A stretch of 60,000 bases of DNA. It comes from Adiantum capillus-veneris (lineage: Eukaryota > Streptophyta > Polypodiopsida > Polypodiales > Pteridaceae). The notes beneath the pieces were generated by a model. That model ran no database searches and was not told the origin of the DNA. It saw nothing but the letters and a program-made list of their open reading frames with translations. Shown here in pieces: positions 43,551-54,468 of the stretch. The stretch spans positions 13,249,978 through 13,309,977 of the forward strand of contig CM043961.1 in the NCBI GenBank assembly GCA_014529385.2. The letters run 5' to 3'. The translations under genes were made by a program, and so were the position numbers. Position 1 is the stretch's first letter; each line of letters begins with the position of its first letter.

Positions 43551-44013
43551 GCTCTTTCACCACGGCACGAATAGCTGCTCGCGGAGAGATCGCGGCGGTT
43601 TTTTTTTTTGTTCTACCCAAAATAGGGAGAGAGAATTCGCTGGCTGGTTTTGTTGCTTTATTTTCTAAGTGGCTGCCCACTTATTAAGTGGACGGCTGGC
43701 ATATTTTTAAAATTGGTCTGAACCTGCCCAAAAACTCAATAAAACCTTATAAGTTAAAATGAATGCTTTCACAGCACTTCCCAGGCATCCCTGGATGCAA
43801 CCACATGCACGAATGCAATGCAAACATAGATTCCTCGCGGGAAAGCGTTTGCTCTTCCCGGAAAACTCATTCAAATTTTCCGCTTTTTAAGAAGAGCTTC
43901 TCAGAACCCATCTTTATTCTTGTGCTTGCGTCTTTACGCGTATTCCTCTTTCCAGTTCGGATTTCCTCTCGACTATGGATATCCCCTTTCCGATGCACCC
44001 GTCACCCACCTTG

Positions 44014-44255
44014 TGACGCATCACGAATACCCATCACCTAGTCCTTCCTACCGAACTTACGGTACAATCCCCTTCACGATGCTCTGTCACCCATCCTATG
44101 ACGCATCAGAGATGTCCGTTCCCGGATGGTCGGATACTTCTTCCTGATGCTCCCTGTCACCCATCCGATGTGACGCATCAAAAGTACTCGTTCTTGGTGG
44201 CCTTACAGATATTCCCGTTCACAGTGCTCCCGTCATTACTGTGAATGACGCAATA
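44014..44255 (-). promoter_or_regulatory. TGATGCGTCA-type array in the 5' LARD LTR
   Basis: TGACGCATCA at 44014, 44099 and 44171, and TGACGCAATA at 44246 (spacing 85, 72, 75), about 460-700 bp upstream of the TATA box on the minus strand. Here the fourth motif keeps its TGACG core. Confidence 0.62.
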
Positions 44256-44431
44256 GGAATACTCTGTGCTCGGATGTCTCCAGTGAGAAAAACCCTCTCA
44301 CTTAAAATTCCAATAATTCATTTAGAATTAGTTTCTTGGTGTTCCAAGCGAGAAAACCCTCTCACTTATAAATCCAATAATTCATTTAGAATTATTTTTC
44401 TGTCAGATAAAGCCAATTTAGCAACAGTCAT

Positions 44432-45820
44432 CTCCGGCCTTGAGAACAAACGGCTCTCGTAAGCTATGACATGGCCTTCTTGCATCAAGACCGCACCCAG
44501 ACTACGACCACAAGCATCACAGTATATTTGAAATGACTTCTGCAAGTTCGGCAAAGTCAAAATAGGTCCCGTAGTCAATTTCTCTTTCAATGTTTGAAAG
44601 GCAGTCACCTCTGTGGGTCCCCACGAAAAAGGTACTCCTTTCTATGTCAAGATTTGTAAAGGGGAAGTAACCTCTGCAAACTTTCGTATGAACCGCCTGT
44701 AGTACGAACACAGTCCCAAGAAGCTTCTAACTTCATGGACATTCCTCAAGTCCGGCCAATCACGGATAGTCTCTATCTTGGCCGGATCCACTTGCACTCC
44801 TCCTGCTAACACAATGTGTCCCAAAAAATGTATCTCTGGTAGGAAAAATTCACTTTTCTTTGCATTAATCACTAACTTGTGATCTCGTAATGCCTGAAAG
44901 ACCTGAAGCAGATGATCTCTGTGTTCTGCCTCATTCTTGGAGAAAACAATGATGTCGTCAAAGAAAGTGCCAACAAATAGCCTGTACTCTCGAAAAATCC
45001 TATCCATCATCCGGTTAAATGTCGCAGGAGCATTGGTTAAGCCAAAAGGCATCACCAAAAACTCAAATAGCCCAAAAGTCGTCCGAAAAGCTCTCTTGTA
45101 GACGTCTCCCTGCGCTATCCTGATCTGATGATATCCACTCTTCAAGTCAATCCTGCTAAAGCACGAGGATCCCTGTAACCTGTCGAGTATATCATCGATC
45201 CTAGGAATCGAAAATCTGTTCTTGATGGTGATTTTGTTGAGAGCTCTATAATCGATGCACATTCTCAAAGATCCGTCTTTCTTCAAAACCAACAACACTG
45301 GAGAGCAATACGGTGAAGTACTAGGCTGGACAAGACCCTTTTCCAAGAGGTCTTTCACTTGGTTCATAATCTCTTCATTCTGTGCTCGGCTCACACGGTA
45401 GGGTGGCCGGTTCGGTGGTGTACTTCCAGGTATCAGGTCAATGGTCTGATCTTCAGGCCCTCTAAAAAGCAATCTGTATGAGTGTGGAGAAAAATCTTGG
45501 CATTCTTTATCAAGTTTAGACATATTTGTCCTATCATCATCACTCAACTCTTTCATAAAGATCGAGTAAACAAACAGACTGGATTTCATTAATTTTGAAA
45601 TGGCCGAAGCCGATACAATAGGGAGTCTGGATACAATAGGGACAGACTCGCCCTTCAGTTTAACATCAAGTACAATTGTTCTGCCCTTTTCTGTAGTCAA
45701 AGTCGCTTTTCTCGCTCGATAATCGACCACGGCGTTGTTCTTGTGGTACCAGGGAATCCCTAAGAGAACATCACAACCCTCCAAAGGCATGATGAAGAAG
45801 TCCTCATGCCCCAAATACCC
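44432..45820 (-). pseudogene. Family B pol, first part: protease end, RT, RNase H start
   Basis: Minus strand. The frame 45814-44642 opens in the end of the protease (DVLLGIPWYHKNN) and runs through the reverse transcriptase: SPYCSPVLLVLKKDG, CIDYRALNKIT, VMPFGLTNAPATFNR and the active-site FFDDIIVFSK. The connection (YYRRFIRKFAEV) follows. After a stop near 44640, RNase H begins with YCDACGRSLGAVL and ends at the LARD insertion. Confidence 0.88.
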
Positions 45821-47870
45821 CTAACAATGCAACCGAAGTTTGCCAATGACAATTGTAATGGCTACGTCCCTGCCGGGTGCCGCTAGAACTGCCTCTGCAA
45901 GTGGTCTCATCCGATCGGGAGTAATCTCGAGCCGCGCCGCCAATTCCGGTGAAATGAAGTTGGCCTTGGCTCCTCCATCAAAGAAAATCAGGGCCTCTTG
46001 ATCTTTCACTTTGCCCCAAGTTCGGCAAAGTTCTGTACTCTCATCCATGGTGTCGGGATCAGTACCCACACAATCTGAAACCAATCCTGTTTTCATCTTG
46101 CCTTTTCGTACACGGTCCTCAGCTGCTCTCGAACTCTCAAGCCTTTCGTCATCCTTGTCATTCTGTTCTTTCTGTGCCTTTTTAGGGCACTTCGCGGAGA
46201 TATGTCCATGTTCCCCGCATCCAAAGCACTTCCCCTCCCTGATGAAGCGAGTCCGCTCCTGAGGAGTAAGCGTGGGTCGTGCATCCTTTTTCTTTGGGTT
46301 GCTCTTTCTTTTTCTACTTTCGTTCCCAGAAGTCTGTCCGGTTCGTTGTGTCGTGACCTCATCTGTGGGGTAGGTCAGACTGCCAGAGTGAATTGCAAAG
46401 CCCCGCTTCGCATGACTCATCAACTCCTGAATAGAAGCTGACTTCTGTTCCAAGCAATGGTCTCGGATCTCTGTAGGTAGACCCAAGGTAAACCGCTCAA
46501 TCTGATTTCTGAACGTACATCCTTTTTCTCTTGCTTGCTCTTTCTTTTTCTACTTTCGTTCCCAGAAGTCTGTCCGTTTTTTGTGTCGTGACCTCATCTG
46601 TGGGGTAGGTCAGACTGCCAGAGTGAATTGCAAAGCCCCGCTTCGCATGACTCATCAGCTCCTGAATAAAAGCTGACTTCTGTTCCAAGCAGTGGTCTCG
46701 GATCTCTGTAGGTAGACCCAAGGTAAACCGCTCAATCTGTTCTCTCAACGAGATCTTCTTGAATGAAGAGGCAGGTAGAAAAGAGTTCCAGAATCTTTCA
46801 CAGTAAGAATTCATTGTATCGCTCTTGGTCATCCGGAGATGGTTCCAAGCAACTCGTATATCTCGCTCAAACTCTTGAGTCAACCAAGAAGAAATAAAAA
46901 GCCTCTTGAATTTCAGCCATGTAACTGGCACAGTCTTGCTTAAAAGAAGCGTGGACCACCAAGTGCGAGCATTCCCCTTAAAATAAGAGGCAGCTCTCCG
47001 AATCTTGGAGTGCTCTGAATAGCGTCCTCCCGCGAGAGCGATGTCAAACTGTTGTATAAAAGACAAAGCTTTCGAAGCGTTGGAGTATCCCGAAAAAGTA
47101 TCAAACTTAAGTGCTTGGCCACCTTCCTTAAACTCTCGGACTTTCTTGCTTTTATCTTCGAGAAAGTCATACTGGTTGGCTTTGAAAAAATTCTTCTTGT
47201 TCGCATAAAAGTTTCCGTTGTCAGAGTCTGAACTGTCCGTAGACGAGTCCTCTGTAGAAGTGTCACTCACTGGGCGAGACTTAGACTTCCTTGCCTTTTT
47301 CTTGCCCTTTCCGAAGCGTTGTTTCTTGCTTCGCTTTTTGCTTTTTTCTGTCTTCTTCGCTCGACTCTGAAGAGCTAGAAGAACTGTTAGAAGAAGAAGA
47401 AGAAGAAGAACTAGGTAGACCTTCAAACTTGGCGCACTTCTTCAGTTTCTTTCCCGGGAAGTCAGTGCCTTTCTTCTGCTTTTTGCCGTGCTTTTTGTCC
47501 TTCTTTTGCACGTCGAAAAGCTGAGCAATCCGTGCATCAACCACGTTCTCCAGTTCCTTCTACGTATATTTCTTGGAGGCAGAAGGTTTCTTGAGAGCGG
47601 GTTTCGGGACTGGTGTTGTGGTTCTCTGTCACTCCGTCTGTACCTCTTCCAAAGAGGTCTGGTTCATATATTTTGCCATCTTCGGGTCCTTGGCAAAATT
47701 GAGCATCATCTTTGTTGCATCATCAATCAATTTTCGACGCTCCATCTCTCACTGCTCCGCTGGAGTAGGCCTAGGTGGGCCATACTCCGTACCGGAATCT
47801 TCGTTGTGATCCCTGCCCGCATCTCCAGATGCAAAGGGAGTTGACTGATCATTGCCTGAAGCCATAGGTG
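45821..47870 (-). pseudogene. Family B gag and protease start, with stops and a duplication
   Basis: Minus strand. It begins MASGNDQS near 47864, is interrupted by stops near 47750, 47630 and 47560, then reads a Lys/Ser-rich linker and a gag core (about 47130-46640) with FKEGGQALKFDTF and NARTWWSTLL. A zinc knuckle CFGCGEHGHISAKC lies near 46200 and a protease segment FFDGGAKANFIS near 45970, where the catalytic motif reads D-G-G. The segment LPTEIRDHCLEQKS through TYPTDEVTTQ occurs twice because of a 236-bp tandem duplication, after which the frame is lost. Confidence 0.85.
46290..46762 (-). repeat. 236-bp tandem duplication within family B gag
   Basis: GCTCTTTCTTTTTCTACTTT starts at 46301 and again at 46537, and about 230 bp match after each. 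The unit encodes the end of the gag core before the zinc knuckle. The copies differ at a few positions, so it is not brand new. Confidence 0.85.
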
Positions 47871-47919
47871 CTACGGAAAAAAAATTCGGGGATTGGATTT
47901 CCCATAGAAGAGAAATCGA

Positions 47920-47936
47920 CCATGCTCTGATACCAC
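47920..47936 (-). other. Primer-binding site of family B
   Basis: The minus strand reads GTGGTATCAGAGCATGG directly inside the right LTR: the initiator-Met type also used by family A and the LARD. Confidence 0.88.
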
Positions 47937-48509
47937 TGTAACATACTTGGACACTCCAAGTCAAGAATCAACCGCGACAGCACCAAATAACCACTTCAAA
48001 ACAATTCACAGATCACAATAGATTTGCACTGGCCCGGCGGAGTTCCGTGCCTAGAGATATTGGCCCCAAAGACTGGCGCCCCTTTCGGTCTTTCTTTTTA
48101 TATTAATCAGATCAAAGTACAAGAGTGTGGCTAGGGTTTCACTCTCAGACTCTACGTCCAGATGCTCTGAGAAGTGAAGCCCTCACCACGTATTTAAAGG
48201 TACAAGGGATGCCCAAAAGCAGAGCCCCAAAAGCTTTCCAGTTAAAAGCATAAGAGCTCAAAAGCTCTTCTCTCTCACGCTCTTCTCTTTTTTTATTAAA
48301 AAAAAAAAAAAGCATTCTCTTCCTTTCCTTGCGTAGAGTAAAAAGCAAGATTCGCGTCACTCATCATTATATAAATAAATAAAAAAATTAGCTTCCGTGA
48401 TTTCCGGAAATTAGAATTTCTGGCAAAAATAAGGGTTTGCAGGAATTTTAGGGTTTCTGGCAGAAATTAGGGTTTCTCCTGTCCGTAGCCACGTCATCAC
48501 TTTGTGACA
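47937..48509 (-). repeat. 5' LTR of family B (right end)
   Basis: About 573 bp. On the minus strand it has TATAAAAAGAAAGACCGAAAGG near 48108-48085 followed by GGCGCCAGTCTTTGGGGCC, a TATA box plus conserved downstream block. Confidence 0.92.
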
Positions 48510-51038
48510 TGAGGCCTGGCGTTTATTTCACGAGCACTCACCGCCTCCGATGATTACTTCTCCTGAGATTTGGGGTCAATATGTAACATCATTATATATG
48601 GTATCTTGACAGCCTCCATTACCAGATCCGCTAGAGCCATGCCCTGCTACTAGTACTTTCTTTACTACGGAAATGGAGAAAAAAGCCATTGATAAGATGA
48701 AGACAAGAAGAGCATATGATCATGATGGTTTAGTAGCAGAACATCTGATCCATGCCAGGGATCTAGTCCTTGCTCGTCTGTTTAATCGGGTCATGTGTAA
48801 AGGATTACTTGAATCTTGGAAATTATCTACTATTGTACCTATTTTCAAGTCAGGGGATCCTACGATACCCGGGAACTACCGTACCATTATGGTAGGTCAC
48901 AAATTGACATGACTGTACGCATCCATTCTTGAACAAAAATTGAGTAGATGGGCAAAGAATGAGGGCATAAGGGCAACAAGACAAGCTGGATTCAGGAGGG
49001 GTTATTCCACTTTAGATCATATTCTTACGCTCAGAGCCATTATTGAGGAAGGAAGAGCAAGCGGGAGAAGGATGTATTGTTGCTTTGTGGATTTTCGGAA
49101 AGCTTTTGATACAGTACCAAGGGCCAGATTGATGCGCAGGATGCAAGAGTTAGGGGTCCCCAAAGAGATTATTTGGGGGATCATGGCCTTATACGGGTCA
49201 ATACCTAGTTATGTACGTACTCCAGAAGGGGATTCCGACATTGTTCATTCCACCGTTGGAGTAAAGCAGGGATGCCCACTGTCCCCTACTTTATTTGGTA
49301 TGTACATAGATGAGGTATTAGATTACATTGATAGAGAGGGTGACAGAGGTGCTCAACTTGCAGGGTCATGGATCCCTTTGTTGTTGTATGCAGATGATAT
49401 TGTATTGATAGCAAAATCACCAGATGGAATGCATAGGCAGCTAGATGCATTACATAAATTCGAAGAGGAAAGTGGACTGTCGGTAAACTTGGGTAAAACC
49501 AAAGTTATGGTGTTTAACACCACACCGCAGTGGGTTAGGAGATCGGCACCTACATTTGCATATGGCCAGGATACAATAGAGTACACAGATGCATACACAT
49601 ACCTTGGTGTGGTATTTGCAGGACCGAAGTTTACTCTTAAGAAAGCAGCGGATGCTAGATTGTCCAAAGCCTCTGCGGCCTTGGGAGGGTTGGAGAGGAT
49701 GTGTTCACAAGTGCAGTTTCACGAACCACGAACAAAACTTTGGCTCTTTGATACTGTGGTGGCTTCGACTATGCTTTATGGGGTCCAGATTTGGGGACCA
49801 TCTGTGGATCAGGATAATTGGAAGTCAATGGAGAGACCTTTGGTATCTATGATTTCCCGAATGATTAGAGCCAAGGCCTCCGTACCACACGCGATTACCC
49901 AAGCGGAACTAGCTGCCCCTCCGATAGAAATTGAAGCTCTTACCAGATCAGTGTCCTTTATACATGGTTTGTGGGATACAAATAATTGCCGATATACTAG
50001 ACTGGCCCTCGAATCCTCTCGACAATTAGCAATGAAAGGGGATACATCATGCTGGTATGCGCAACTGTCCTCGTGGTTTCAGAGACACGGGTTCAGTATG
50101 GAAAAATTCCCCCCTTCCAATACTCTCTTGAGGCTCCATCACTGGCAATTACACGAACGGAGATTAATAAAATCATCCGTCACGATCTTATACAGTTGGA
50201 TACTAAGAGGACATGGGTAGACCCTACACAAGAATTGGGCACGAAGATGGCCGACTACAAAGAAAACTTCCTATAGCTATCTGAAGATGGATTTGTGATT
50301 CGCCCGAGCTACATGGATATCCACCTGTCTCATGGTTTGAGATGTGCTATTGGTCAGATTCGTACATCCTCACACCAGCTGGAAATTGAATTTGGCAGAT
50401 TTAGGGGAATCCCACCTGAGAGCAGAATTTGCAAGTTATGTGGAATGGAGCCGGAGACAGAATTACACTACATATGCCATTGCACCGTATACGTGGGCGT
50501 TTCCATTGCCTATTTAAAGAAGGCTTTGGACCTCTAGATAGAGTCATGCAATACCAAGATCAAAGATGCTTAGGCTTGTACCTTCTGGAACTACATTGGC
50601 ACAGGGATAATCTAATGAGAATACAAAGAGCACTACAGCCTCAGAGGCAGATCACAGATTTCTTCGGATCGAGAGAAGCAGGAGTGGAAGGAGAAGCAAG
50701 AGGCCAGCAGCCAACACAAAGGAGTACCCACATTCATACCAAAGACACCCTCATTGACAGGGCGATTGAGCTTAGGAAATCGAGACGACCACGACCGAGA
50801 TGCAGAAGCACACTTCACCGGAGGAGACTACAACAAAGGATTAGAAGCATTCTAGCCAGACACCCAGAATGCTCCTAAGAAGTTTATTTAATACTTTGTA
50901 TTTAGTTTTTTCACATTTATTTTCACACTTAGCATTTTAGTACTAAGGTACCCAAACATTGTAACAGATTCACCACTTTTGTATCAGTTTGGTCTCATAG
51001 GTGATTCTGGCCTTTTGAAGATGTTAATATAACATTTC

Positions 51039-51040
<2 letters not shown>
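48510..51040 (+). mobile_element. Long LINE, 3' part (RT and 3' UTR)
   Basis: Continuation of 33444-35964 after the gypsy insertion (TGAGG repeated at 48510-48514). It contains the reverse transcriptase, a C-terminal zinc-finger-like motif and a 3' UTR ending TTGAAGATGTTAATAT..CATTTCATTT, then (CT)n. Confidence 0.88.
48560..50878 (+). pseudogene. LINE reverse transcriptase and C-terminal domain
   Basis: Non-LTR RT motifs are in order: GNYRTI near 48875, QAGFRRGYSTLDHI near 48985, CFVDFRKAFDTVPR near 49085, VKQGCPLSPTLF near 49262, and the active site YADD at 49387-49398. A thumb-like region follows, and a CCHC-type motif CKLCGMEPETELHYICHC lies near 50425. It makes DNA from LINE RNA at the nicked target. 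Breaks: an in-frame TGA at 48910, a frameshift near 50150-50220, a stop near 50274 and a small deletion near 50490 relative to the copy at 32211. The family is a non-LTR LINE with endonuclease; I cannot place the clade without a tree. Confidence 0.86.

Positions 51041-51104
<64 letters not shown>
51041..51104. repeat. (CT)n between two LINE copies
   Basis: About 63 bp of CT. It ends the long LINE and abuts a second, 5'-truncated LINE copy. Confidence 0.95.
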
Positions 51105-51105
<1 letters not shown>

Positions 51106-51672
51106 GCTGCCCCTCCTCTCGTAGTTGAGGCCCTTACTAAATCAGTTTCCTTCATGCATAATTTATGGGACCTTCCCAAAGACAGATATGCTCGGCTAGC
51201 ACTTGAGTCATCCCGACGGCTAGCGCCACAAGGGGACACAACATGTTGGTATGGGCAGATGACATCATGGTTTCAGTCACATGGCTTCAGCATGACTGCC
51301 TCCATTCCAGTACTCCTTGGATGCACCCTCCCTCTCTCTCACACGGACAGAGACCAGTAGACTTATACGTCAGGATTTGATTCGGCTAGATACCAAAAGC
51401 ACATGGATACAGCAGGTACAAGAGTTGGGCACGAAGATGGCTTTCTATAGAGAGCATCTCCTCCAACTAACAGAGGATGGATATGTGATCAAACCGGAGC
51501 TAGAGATTGAGACTGGCAGATTTAGGAGAGTACCAGCAGAAGCCAGTATATGCCTACATCACATTTGTCATTGTCCGGTATACTATGAGATACGAGGGCG
51601 CTTTCACTGTCTATTCAGAGAGGGTTTTGGACCGTTGGCTAGAATCATGAGATATCAGGATAAGAGATGCCT
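51105..51672 (+). mobile_element. Second 5'-truncated LINE fragment
   Basis: AGCTGCCCCTCCTC at its start matches the long LINE near 49910, and the match runs to about 50570 with internal deletions. It begins immediately after (CT)n. Its own 3' end is cut off by the next fragment. Confidence 0.82.
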
Positions 51673-51689
51673 ACTCAGCTGCTGCTGAC

Positions 51690-51870
51690 TCTGCGAGGAG
51701 TCTTGCTGCTGTGCATAACTTTGTTGAGGCCATGAGGGTGGTCTCCTTCTCCAACATTCTGTCTCTGCTATCGCACCTTAGGGCAATCCCTTACCAAGTG
51801 TCCTATCTCATGACATCTACGACACTGGTTCGATCTACCCGTGACCACAATCCTCTGTGAATGCAGCACC
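51690..51870 (-). pseudogene. Gag zinc-knuckle fragment of another retroelement
   Basis: On the minus strand, 51826-51784 reads CRRCHEIGHLVRDC, a perfect CX2CX4HX4C knuckle, followed by a Gln/Ser-rich stretch. The surrounding frame is short and broken. It differs from the knuckles of families A and B, so it comes from a different element. Confidence 0.6.
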
Positions 51871-51963
51871 CCTTTCCACTCAAAAGTAATGGTATCTGAA
51901 AAAACTGTAAAAGGGATAGTAGCCACTTTTACAAATGGCACAGATGTCTAGGTCCCATCTCGT

Positions 51964-52893
51964 CCTGAGGACCACACTAATGATCTGATTCTTGGAACCA
52001 CACCACCGAACCGGCCACCTTACCATGTTAGCCGAGCCCAAAATGAAGAAATCATGAACCAAGTGAAAGACGTTCTTGAAAAGGGTCTCTTCCAGCCTAG
52101 TACTTCACCTTACTGTTCTCCGGTTTTATTGGTACTAAAGAAAGACGGATCTTGGAGAATGTGCATTGACTATAGAGCTCTTAATAAAATCACCATCAAG
52201 AACAGATTCCCGATTCCAAGGATCAATGATATTCTTGACAGACTTCAGGGATCCTCTTGTTTTAGCAGGATTGATTTGAAAAGTGGATATCATCATATCA
52301 GAATTGCTCCGAGAGATGTCTACAAGACAACCTTTCGGACATACCAATTTTTGGTGATGCCTTTTGGACTTACCAATGCTCCAGCAACATTCCACCGAAT
52401 GATGGATAGGATTTTTAGAGAGCATCGATCTTTTGTGGGCACTTTCTTTGATGATATTATAATTTTCTCCAAGGATGAAGAAGAGCATCGACACCATCTG
52501 CTACAGGTCTTTCAGGCATTGCGTGATCACAGATTGGCTATTAATGCCAAAAAGAGCGAGTTTTTCTTGCTAGAGATACATTTCCTGGGACACATTGTCT
52601 CAGCACAGCAGGAGTACAGATGGACCCGGCCAAAATTGAGACTAGCCGATTGGCTTGACTTGAAGAATGTTCATAAAGTTAGAAGCTTTTTGGGCGGAAG
52701 TTTGCAGAGATAGCTTCGCCTTTGCACTTATTGACTCAGAAAGGAGTCCCTTTCTCGTGGGGACCAACATAGGTGACTGCTTTTTAGACACTTAAGAAAA
52801 ATTGACTACTAAACCAGTATTGGCTTTGCCACATTTGCAAAAGCCATTCGAAGTTTATTGTGACGCTTGTGGTCGTATTCTGGGAGCGGTCTT
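51964..52893 (+). pseudogene. Family B-like RT fragment
   Basis: PNRPPYHVSRAQNEEIMNQ through SPYCSPVLLVLKKDG, VMPFGLTNAPATF and FFDDIIIFSK match family B RT (44642-45500) in opposite orientation. It lacks three residues before YQFLVMPF and breaks after EIHFLGHIVSA. It ends in early RNase H (YCDACGRILGAVF) where a new LTR starts at 52894. Confidence 0.85.
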
Positions 52894-54372
52894 TGTCACG
52901 AGGACGTGGCAACTGTTAACTATGTCACGAGGATGTGGCAATTGCTAACCTTAGTTGTTGATTTCTTTCCAATGATTTTGTTTTATTTTGAGACCCTCTT
53001 TTTGAAGTTGCAAATGGTTACACATTGTATGGCCAATGTGAATGGTAGTTTCACCCGCAGACGGGAAGTTGGTCGGCGCTGGAATTCGTATAGTAAGAGG
53101 ATGTCTAGGCTCAGTGCAAGGTCATGTAGGTCCCCCCATCGCACTTAGCAAGTTGGTGAATACTAGGAAGTGAACTCAATAAAGGCATAAAGTCAAGGTG
53201 GGATCAACAACAGAAAGTATCCGACAGTTGGGCCACATTGCACTTTTGGATGCGGTCCCAATGAGGTTAGATAGTCAGATGACCAGTGGGAGCCCAACGG
53301 AAGCATCTCCTAAAAATTAGGGAACTGTTATTTTAGGCCATGAAATGTGTTCTTTCGCGTCATTACTTGCGGAATGACAAGGGGAACATTTTACAACTCT
53401 GCCGCAAAGTCAACTGGGCAACCAGTCGGGAGATTTTTAGGCGGCAACCCCAAAACGGAAAAACACTTGTAAACGCGCCAAGTGGCACATTCTTGTGCAC
53501 TTTCCTCTTGCATCAAGAAGTGGCGCTGATTTTTAAGTTGGGAGAGGCCTTATTTTGCAATTGTCACATGTTAAGAGCTATGGAGTGCTTTCTTTCCACT
53601 CAATGTATAGTGTGGTGCTAGGAGTGAAGCCCTGAACACTACACACTGCTCTCTCTCTCCCCTACATGCAGTTATGTGATGCCCCACAAGAGGGCTCTTC
53701 ATTTGACTGATGTACAACTGTGTGGTTTCATGCTTTTGTGCTGAGGCAAGAACCTCCTTGAGTAGGAACAAGGGTAGCTAATTGCTACTCCAAAGCAGGC
53801 ACCGGTGAGAGTCATAACTTCACCGTACAGGTGCGTTTTCAGTGCCATGTATGCGCTGTAAATTGACTGTTTTTCAGCCATACGGACACCAGAACCATTG
53901 GAAACAGTGCCCCACTGGCAGAGGACAGTTCGGGGACTGTTTAGGGCTGAAAACAGGGCAAAAACCAGTAAATACAGTGTGCTGAATTTACTGTCTTTGG
54001 GTAGGAATCAGAGAGTTTATGCCAGTGGAAGTGAGTTCCAACAGGGAAATTGGTTTCGTGCAAGTTTTGGGGCTGTTATGCTGCCGAAATTTGGCCAGAC
54101 AGGTGGTATCTAGCTAGATACAAGTAAAGGATTCCCAGGACTCTACTTTGTAATTTACCCTCTCAAAATATAAAGAAATACTGAAAGGGGCGCCAATTTT
54201 GGGGCCTACACGTTGTCGGCGTTTGCTCGGAGCATTCTAGCTTCTGAGCCGTGTGTGTGCATAAGTGTTAATTGCCGTCGCATGTTCCCTTTGCAAAGTG
54301 CTCTGTGTGTGTGTCTAAAGTAAAGAATTTCGGGTGAAAGACAAAGTCTACCGCCCCATGGGCCGGTTTCAA
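52894..54372 (+). repeat. Probable 5' LTR of family C
   Basis: It starts TGTCACGAGG inside family B-like RNase H. The first about 29 bp are repeated in tandem (52894 and 52923). Near 54166 it has ATATAAAGAAATACTGAAAGG then GGCGCCAATTTTGGGGCC, the promoter block shared with family B LTRs. It is followed near 54373 by GGTTCCGTTGCCGGGAC, which resembles a known plant gypsy primer-binding site. No matching 3' LTR is in the window, so the borders are inferred. Confidence 0.55.
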
Positions 54373-54468
54373 GGTTCCGTTGCCGGGACGTCAATCACTT
54401 TTTCCTTAAAGAGTGAGCCTCGGTTGTTTTGGGTAAAGACACAAAGTATAGGAACGCGGGATTACACT

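Larger units (their letters stand above)
42958..44426 (-). repeat. 5' LTR of the LARD (right)
   Basis: About 1469 bp. It keeps the TATA box, minus strand TATAAAAGC, at 43544-43550, and all four TGACGCA motifs. As the 5' LTR it would have driven transcription. Confidence 0.93.
38804..44431 (-). mobile_element. LARD-like non-autonomous LTR element inserted in family B RNase H
   Basis: It has TG..CA ends, LTRs 38809-40287 and 42958-44426, and a 5-bp target duplication GTCAT (38804-38808, 44427-44431). The primer-binding site (minus strand TGGTATCAGAGC) lies beside the right LTR and a purine run AAGTGAGAGGGA beside the left LTR, so it is on the minus strand. The 2.67-kb interior has no gag, protease, RT or integrase motif that I can find. 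Joining the flanks with one GTCAT restores an uninterrupted RNase H reading frame. It must have been moved by enzymes of another element. Confidence 0.92.
35960..48514 (-). mobile_element. Ty3/gypsy chromodomain retrotransposon, family B, inserted in the LINE
   Basis: It has TG..CA ends, LTRs at 35965-36531 and 47937-48509, a 5-bp target duplication TGAGG (35960-35964 and 48510-48514), a primer-binding site next to the right LTR and a C-rich (purine on the minus strand) tract next to the left one. All show a minus-strand element. Its order is gag, protease, RT, RNase H, integrase, chromodomain. Removing the nested LARD (38809-44426 plus one GTCAT) leaves about 6.9 kb. Stops and a gag duplication make it defective. 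Confidence 0.94.
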
